A stretch of 64,000 bases of DNA from Cyclobacterium xiamenense. Its GTDB lineage: Bacteria > Bacteroidota > Bacteroidia > Cytophagales > Cyclobacteriaceae. The notes under the pieces were generated by a model that saw only the letters and a list, made by a program, of their open reading frames with translations, did no database searches and was not told the origin of the DNA. The DNA is taken from NCBI RefSeq assembly GCF_009467825.1, contig NZ_WIOK01000002.1:124001-188000 (forward strand), in the 5' to 3' direction. Position 1 is the first letter of the stretch; each line of letters opens with the position of its first letter. The translations under genes were made by a program, and so were the position numbers. This document shows positions 59,761-64,000 of the stretch, piece by piece.

Positions 59761-60236
59761 TGAAAGGGCTTATATTCCTAGTGATCTTTTCCCTCCTGAG
59801 CGGGTACCTTACCGCTCAGGAGGAACGAAACACCTTTTGGCTAAGCTTTACACAGTTGGAGGATTCTTTGGCGGCACATCCCCGGCCGGTATTGCTGTAT
59901 TTCCAAACAGACTGGTGCACCTATTGCCGGAAGATGGAGGCGGAAGTCTTTAGCAAACCCGGGATCGCTGCCCTACTTTCAGCCAGGTTTTATGCCGTAA
60001 AATTCGATGCCGAACATCCGGATGATGTGGTCCTCGGCAACCGGGTCTTTTCAAACAAGCAATTGGAAACATCCAGAACGCCACTCCACGAATTGACTCT
60101 TTTGTTCAATGGAGGTAGTACGACTTTTGCTCCGCCCTTGATTTTGCTTTTTGATGATGCATTCGTTTTGCGTAAGCGAGTCAATTCCTACGTGGATTCC
60201 AACAGGTTAGAAGAATTGTTGAATACGGGTCTCTGA
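59760..60236 (+). CDS. Exported thioredoxin-fold protein
   Basis: A 158-residue protein with a signal peptide (MKGLIFLVIFSLLSGYLTAQ) and a thioredoxin fold with the redox motif WCTYCRKM in LLYFQTDWCTYCRKMEAEVF. The cis-Pro region is likely TFAPPLILLF. It acts in the periplasm as a disulfide reductase or isomerase. It is translationally coupled to the TonB receptor through a one-base overlap, which suggests that it keeps the receptor's CQNCG cysteines, or those of the His-rich protein, in the right redox state. The partner assignment is an inference. Confidence 0.85.
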   Translation: MKGLIFLVIFSLLSGYLTAQEERNTFWLSFTQLEDSLAAHPRPVLLYFQTDWCTYCRKMEAEVFSKPGIAALLSARFYAVKFDAEHPDDVVLGNRVFSNKQLETSRTPLHELTLLFNGGSTTFAPPLILLFDDAFVLRKRVNSYVDSNRLEELLNTGL

Positions 60237-60551
60237 GATACCGGAGAAGCTCAGGTCTTGGAAAAGCCCAGGCTAATCCTCACCGGAAAACTGCACTGAT
60301 TTGGTGCTCGACGCTACTTCCACGCCGATGCCTCGGTGGATCTAGATGGTGGACAACTGCCTAAAAAACAGATAATTAATGGCTGCACTTTGTGTGCTTC
60401 AAACCGAAAGGGAAAAAAAGTGTACAAAGAGGACTTTATCCGGTGGAGCATTGCAATGACATTTTTCTAACCTTCAGAAAATCAATCGGCAATAGTTTTT
60501 TTCATCCCTTCCGACCGTTTTCCTCGAATAGCGGTGCGAAAGCCGGCTGCC
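60237..60551. other. Gene-free stretch after the thioredoxin gene
   Basis: About 315 bases in the convergent space. No terminator with a T run and no gene was recognised. Confidence 0.35.
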
Positions 60552-60893
60552 TCAGCGATTTTTTTTCTTTGGTTCCCGCGATTTTTTCTTGCGCCTGGAC
60601 TTGGCCGGAGGTTCGTTAGCCGACCCATCAAAATGCACCCCGTCGCTGTGCATGTCGGAAATGGTGCGTGTGATGGTACGCTTAAACTTATCCCTACTTT
60701 TTTTCGGGATTTCGTCATCTTCAAACAGATCGCTGAGCGCATTGAACAATGCTGCTCTGGTAGGACCGGTTGCTTTTTCGTATTCGTAGGGTTCCTCCTC
60801 CATTCGGTTGAATTCCTTTAGCGAAGTCACAATAAACACTACAAAGGATACCACTACCACAATTGTTAAGAGTATTACATCTACATTTTCCAT
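60552..60893 (-). CDS. Small membrane-anchored basic-tailed hypothetical protein
   Basis: A 113-residue protein with an N-terminal membrane helix (VDVILLTIVVVVSFVVFIVTSL) and a cytosolic domain (ATGPTRAALFNALSDLFEDDEIPKKSRDKFKRTITRTISDMHSD) ending in a strongly basic tail (SRRKKKSREPKKKNR). Not recognised. Its ATG lies one base after the stop of a second small membrane protein gene on the same strand, so the two form an operon. Function unknown. Confidence 0.65.
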   Translation of the reverse strand: MENVDVILLTIVVVVSFVVFIVTSLKEFNRMEEEPYEYEKATGPTRAALFNALSDLFEDDEIPKKSRDKFKRTITRTISDMHSDGVHFDGSANEPPAKSRRKKKSREPKKKNR

Positions 60894-60894
60894 A

Positions 60895-61065
60895 TTATCG
60901 TTTCCTATTGAACAATATCAGAAAACCAAGAATGGTCGGACACCACAAGCCGATGAAAATTGCTTTCAATGGCTCGTTTCTGATGAGAAAGTAGTATTCC
61001 GAAACCCCGATCAGAATGACAACCAACACCATTAATACGATTTCTGATTTTTTGAATTTTTTCAT
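60895..61065 (-). CDS. Small two-helix membrane protein
   Basis: A 56-residue open frame from ATG at 61065 to TAA at 60895-60897. It has a basic start (MKKFKKSE), helix one (IVLMVLVVILIGVSEYYFLI), a short loop (RNEPLK) and helix two (AIFIGLWCPTILGFLILF) with a basic end (NRKR). The positive-inside charge pattern and the one-base spacing to the next gene support a real gene. No family was recognised. It may form a complex with the downstream membrane protein. Confidence 0.65.
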   Translation of the reverse strand: MKKFKKSEIVLMVLVVILIGVSEYYFLIRNEPLKAIFIGLWCPTILGFLILFNRKR

Positions 61066-61396
61066 GATTTTTTGTATTGCGTAGTACGAACTCCCGTTTA
61101 AGAATTAGTTGCTATAGGCGGCTCGGGACTGTTGTGTCCCAGGATGGAGTAAGGTGTGCACATTACCAGTAAGGCTTTGTCCTGGAGCAAAAAGATAACC
61201 CGCCAAACCGCATTAAGTTTAGATTATTTTGGATTAGACCGGATGAAGTCCTCCCGAAAGTGGGGGGCTATTGGTAACGCATGACGTGAACAAACGGCCA
61301 GATAGTAGCCAGCAGCTCGTTCCCGGAAGTTTCCCACCGGTAATTTTCGGAACGAATAAAAAAGGCTGTAATTTTTGTCGGGAATAAATCCGGGAG
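61066..61396. other. Gene-free stretch between small membrane genes and GNAT gene
   Basis: About 330 bases. It should contain the promoter of the two small membrane protein genes. Nothing else is recognised. Confidence 0.35.
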
Positions 61397-61858
61397 CTAA
61401 AAAACATACTCCATTTTTATATCGCAGCGTTGGTACGTGCCGGGTTCCATGGGGATTTCGCGAAAGCCCAGTTTTCGGTACAATGCCAGTGCCGGTGCCA
61501 GGATGGAATTGCTGTAAAGCAGCACTTTTTTTGCTCCGTTCTGCTTCGCCCAGTTCAACGCAGCCTGGCCCAGCAGCCATCCCACCTGTTGTCCCCGGGC
61601 TTTCGGGAGCACGCCCATTTTGATCAACTCATACTGCCCGTCGCCCATGTTTTTCATACCGACTGTACCCACGATTGCTCCTTTCCATTCGGCAAATAGT
61701 ACTTCTCCCCCCGGATTGATGATCGTTTCCCGGGGAGTTTGTAGTTGGGCTACATCAAATGGCTCCATACTGAAATGGCTCTCAATCCATTCCCGGTTGA
61801 TTGTTAGAAAATAGGGCGCAAGCGTGTCGCTAAAAGTAAGAATTCTGACCGTTTCCAT
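61397..61858 (-). CDS. GNAT-family N-acetyltransferase
   Basis: A 153-residue acetyltransferase of the GNAT fold. The acetyl-CoA site is visible in ELIKMGVLPKARGQQVGWLLGQAALNWAKQNGAKKVLLYSN (motif A with the RGQQVG turn), and ALALYRKLGFREIP is the usual C-terminal motif. The first half has EVLFAEWKGAIVGTVGM. The substrate is unknown. The ATG at 61858 (METVRILTFSD) is preferred over one seven codons upstream. It is followed in order on the same strand by no close gene; the alkyltransferase gene lies 51 bases upstream and may be co-transcribed. Confidence 0.87.
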   Translation of the reverse strand: METVRILTFSDTLAPYFLTINREWIESHFSMEPFDVAQLQTPRETIINPGGEVLFAEWKGAIVGTVGMKNMGDGQYELIKMGVLPKARGQQVGWLLGQAALNWAKQNGAKKVLLYSNSILAPALALYRKLGFREIPMEPGTYQRCDIKMEYVF

Positions 61859-61909
61859 AACCAAAAATACGCAAGTCATTCAGCAAATTAAAAAAAATGG
61901 CTTCCTCAG

Positions 61910-62395
61910 TTAAAAACCCAGATCAAATTGGTTGCCCGGCTTGTCTTTGGCTTCTAGTTGTAACAGTTTCAGTTTTCGCCAAAGACCTCCAGCATAGCCG
62001 GTAAGCTCTCCGGTACTGGCGATAATTCGGTGACAGGGGATGATCACCAGAAGTGGATTGGCGCCAATCGCCGCTCCTACTGCCCGAACGGCTGTAGGTT
62101 TGGCCAGTGCTTTGGCAATGTCGTGGTAAGAAACAGTGTGACCGAATGGAACTTTGTTTACTTCCATCCAAACCAATTTTTGAAAGGCAGTGCCACCGAT
62201 TCCTACCGGTATATCGAAAACGGTCAGCTCTCCGTTGAAGTAGGCCCGAAGTTGGGCGATGATGTCCAGAAAAAAGGGGGAATTGGCTTTTTCCGATTCT
62301 TTGTCTTCCGTAAAATACGAAGATAAAAGAAAGCCATCTTCTGCGACGAGCCGAATATTACCTAGGGGAGAAGCCATTACCACTGTTTCTTTCAT
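61910..62395 (-). CDS. ogt: Methylated-DNA--protein-cysteine methyltransferase
   Basis: A 161-residue suicide DNA repair protein. The active-site motif is LVIIPCHRIIASTGELTGYAGGLWRKLKLLQLE, with Cys of PCHR accepting the alkyl group. The helix-turn-helix part FQKLVWMEVNKVPFGHTVSYHDIAKALAKPTAVRAVGAAIGANP is typical. It removes methyl groups from O6-methylguanine and O4-methylthymine. The N-terminal domain is short (MASPLGNIRLVAEDG), as in Ogt rather than Ada. It lies just upstream of the GNAT gene on the same strand. Confidence 0.94.
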   Translation of the reverse strand: MKETVVMASPLGNIRLVAEDGFLLSSYFTEDKESEKANSPFFLDIIAQLRAYFNGELTVFDIPVGIGGTAFQKLVWMEVNKVPFGHTVSYHDIAKALAKPTAVRAVGAAIGANPLLVIIPCHRIIASTGELTGYAGGLWRKLKLLQLEAKDKPGNQFDLGF

Positions 62396-63380
62396 ATCCT
62401 CTACAACTTTAAAACCAAGGTTTAACCTTTACTGATTCAGCGAATTACTGCTGTCTTTTCCAACTGAGATACTCATTGACTGGCCCTTTTTTAGACTAAA
62501 AATTCATGCGATTACTGGCGCCAGGAAGGAAAGCGGCCGGTGCAAGGGGTATGCTGTGTAACAGGTTTCGGTAGAAAATGTTGCCTCAAATTCACACGTC
62601 GATGGGCTATCGACGGAGCAAAGGTAGGATTTATTTCAATGGTTACCAACGAATCGAACATTATACGGTCGGTGTGCGGGCCTTTCACATGTCGCACAGG
62701 CAATCTGCGGATACCTCAAAGGCCTGGTAGAGCAGGTTGCTCAAGCGGCGGATCAGTTGTTCTGTTCGGGCAACGGGGTATAGGCCCGGTTGGGGGTCAG
62801 GCCCTCCGCTGCGCTGAGGATTAGCTCCTTTGATTCATCCCCGAATGCCTACCCGATCCTGTAGGTATTCGGAAAAACTCCAGGCACCCTCGGGGATAGG
62901 ATCCATTAACTCCCCTATTTTTTTTCTAATAGTAGAGAGGAGAGGTGAATCCGGGCTACTCGGCTATATAATCCGGGTTGGAAAAGCCTGGCAGCCGGCA
63001 TGTTTTGGCTTTCTGCGACAGCAGGCTATCCGACCCTGGCAACTTTGTAGGGAGACGACTCTTGATCCGTCTAATCGGCCTGTATCGGCAAGCTAGTTCG
63101 GGCGAGCTTTCCTATCAATGCGTGTGAAGAACGGCAGGAGTGCCTCGTGCGGTACCGGACCCTTGACCGGATCGATGGGAAATTCGAGAAAAAAAAAACA
63201 TCTGCCGGAGGACTGGCCTGTACGTGGGCAGCAAGCGGCTCAATCCCTTCGCTGGAAAAGAATGCGACATAGCAGGGATTTTTTGAGGGGGCTTTTGATG
63301 GAGGGTAGCAATGGCAGTCCTTTCAATTTGCTGGTGTCTATGGGAAAAATGTTTTAACTTTCGTGCCAAATTCAACGCAA
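62396..63380. other. Nearly 1 kb without a recognisable gene
   Basis: No open frame in this stretch has a credible protein. One clear hairpin lies at 62841-62872 (CCGAATGCCTAC with GTAGGTATTCGG, one G-T pair, 8-base loop). Sequence style changes from GC-rich (62510-63060) to mixed. It could be a decayed gene, a long untranslated region of the cupin gene, or an unrecognised RNA. Confidence 0.35.
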
Positions 63381-63938
63381 ATGGACTATCCCTTTCAGCT
63401 TCCCAAGACGATCCGCAATCCCTTCGGGGAAGCGCTGACATTTCAGAAACGAGATGTGGAACAAGGGGTCGAAAAACTACTTGTTTCCAATACCGTGCCC
63501 CCGAATGCGGGACCTCCTTTTCATGTGCATTTTAAGCAGGAAGAGTCCCTGACAGTGATTCGTGGAAAAATGGGGTACCAGGTGCACGGGGAAGCCGAGC
63601 AGTTCGTCTCAGTCGGTGAAACGGTGCGGTTTCCTGCAGGCCAAATGCACCGTTTTTGGAATCCCGGTCCGGATGAACTCCTTTGCGAAGGCTGGGTCAA
63701 GCCCGCAAATACCCTGGATTTTTTTCTAGCGGCCACTTATCAGAGCATGCAAAAAGCCGGTAAGCCGGAGGGCGATCTGTTTGATAGCGCATACTTGACA
63801 ACACGGTATGCCAGCGAATACGATCTGCCTTCCATTCCTTTTTTCGTAAAGAAAGTACTCATGCCGCTAACCGTGCTGATGGGAAAGGCATTGAATAAAT
63901 ACGCGCACTTCCAGCATGCGCCGGAGCCGATGAAGTAA
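63381..63938 (+). CDS. Cupin-domain protein
   Basis: A 185-residue protein with one cupin barrel. The first motif is PFHVHFKQEESLTVIRGKMGYQVHG (metal-type His pair and Glu) and the second GETVRFPAGQMHRFWNPG (His). The C-terminal 70 residues (LDFFLAATYQSMQKAGKPEGDLFDSAYLTTRYASEYDLPSIPFFVKKVLMPLTVLMGKALN) form a helical extension with a hydrophobic stretch, seen in cupins of Bacteroidota annotated as conserved hypothetical. The ATG at 63381 is preferred over the GTG at 63363. Activity unknown. Confidence 0.85.
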   Translation: MDYPFQLPKTIRNPFGEALTFQKRDVEQGVEKLLVSNTVPPNAGPPFHVHFKQEESLTVIRGKMGYQVHGEAEQFVSVGETVRFPAGQMHRFWNPGPDELLCEGWVKPANTLDFFLAATYQSMQKAGKPEGDLFDSAYLTTRYASEYDLPSIPFFVKKVLMPLTVLMGKALNKYAHFQHAPEPMK

Positions 63939-63943
63939 CGTAT

Positions 63944-63968
63944 GCCGCCTCCTGTTTCGGGAGGCGGC
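63944..63968 (+). terminator. Hairpin after the cupin gene
   Basis: GCCGCCTCC (63944-63952) and GGAGGCGGC (63960-63968) form a strong 9-bp GC stem around a 7-base loop, five bases after the stop codon. No T run follows, so it is a stabiliser or atypical terminator. Confidence 0.55.
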
Positions 63969-64000
63969 GGGGATGCATCGGCGATTATTGACCCTGTCCC

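Noticed and set aside
62540-62824. Plus-strand open frame of 94 codons
   Set aside because: Cys- and Gly-rich translation without any recognisable domain; no initiation context.
18-64000. CRISPR array, prompted by the Cas6-like gene
   Set aside because: No set of regularly spaced 25-40 base repeats was seen on either strand in the window.

Overview
The window looks like chromosomal DNA of a free-living member of the Bacteroidota, probably Saprospiria or a nearby lineage. The evidence is a type IX secretion plug-type protein (DUF5103), a PurA/DUF3276 protein, an ExbB-X-ExbD-ExbD cluster, TonB-dependent receptors with lipoprotein partners, a DUF4221 lipoprotein, almost no Shine-Dalgarno sites, and promoters that fit the Bacteroidota pattern TTTG-N19-21-TAnnTTTG (best seen before the two tRNA genes). 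No prophage, integron, intact insertion sequence or CRISPR array was seen.

Layout. 1-2763: a GntA-like haem protein with a DUF1989 partner, a small unknown gene and an ECF sigma factor. 3457-11382: two secreted beta-propeller glycosidase-like proteins, a DUF4221 lipoprotein, then a PhyH dioxygenase translationally coupled to a sodium:solute symporter that carries a HEAT-like lipoprotein domain. 11683-17488: a TPR histidine kinase/LytTR regulator pair and a 7TM hybrid kinase. 17525-20357: a MarR regulator, a ferredoxin-NADP reductase, a 2Fe-2S ferredoxin and an SDR oxidoreductase, with palindromic sites at the promoters. 20352-20474 holds an apparent stump of a membrane cytochrome c.

20660-27313 is a vitamin B12 uptake locus: a BtuF-BtuC-BtuD type ABC importer on one strand, and on the other a cobalamin riboswitch ahead of a BtuB receptor and a BtuG-like propeller lipoprotein. 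27884-30706 is a NEW3 membrane protein with an ABC-2 exporter. 31100-34165 (minus) has a barrel protein, an LVIVD lipoprotein, a HEPN-like protein and RuvC. 34201-40421 (plus) is a tight run of two membrane glycosyltransferases, a SpoIIE/PP2C phosphatase, a NodB deacetylase, TatD and asparaginase. Then come tRNA-Ser(GGA), the ExbB/ExbD energising cluster, aconitase, and a divergent LuxC-type acyl-CoA reductase and 4Fe-4S ferredoxin.

48172-56222 contains DUF3276, an AI-2E family permease, YchF, a stand-alone Cas6-like RAMP protein, the DUF5103 protein, an ABC-F ATPase, an aldose epimerase and tRNA-Leu(GAG). 56598-60236 looks like a metal-type uptake unit: palindrome, long GC-rich leader, His-rich exported protein, TonB receptor and thioredoxin. 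The end has two small membrane proteins, a GNAT acetyltransferase, an O6-alkylguanine-DNA alkyltransferase, nearly 1 kb without a gene, and a cupin protein.

The most interesting items are the orphan Cas6-like gene, the 12-bp near-palindrome shared by the promoters of two ferredoxin/oxidoreductase loci, the HEAT-symporter fusion, the cytochrome c stump, and the leader RNA of the putative metal receptor operon. All family calls come from reading motifs by eye; no database search was possible.
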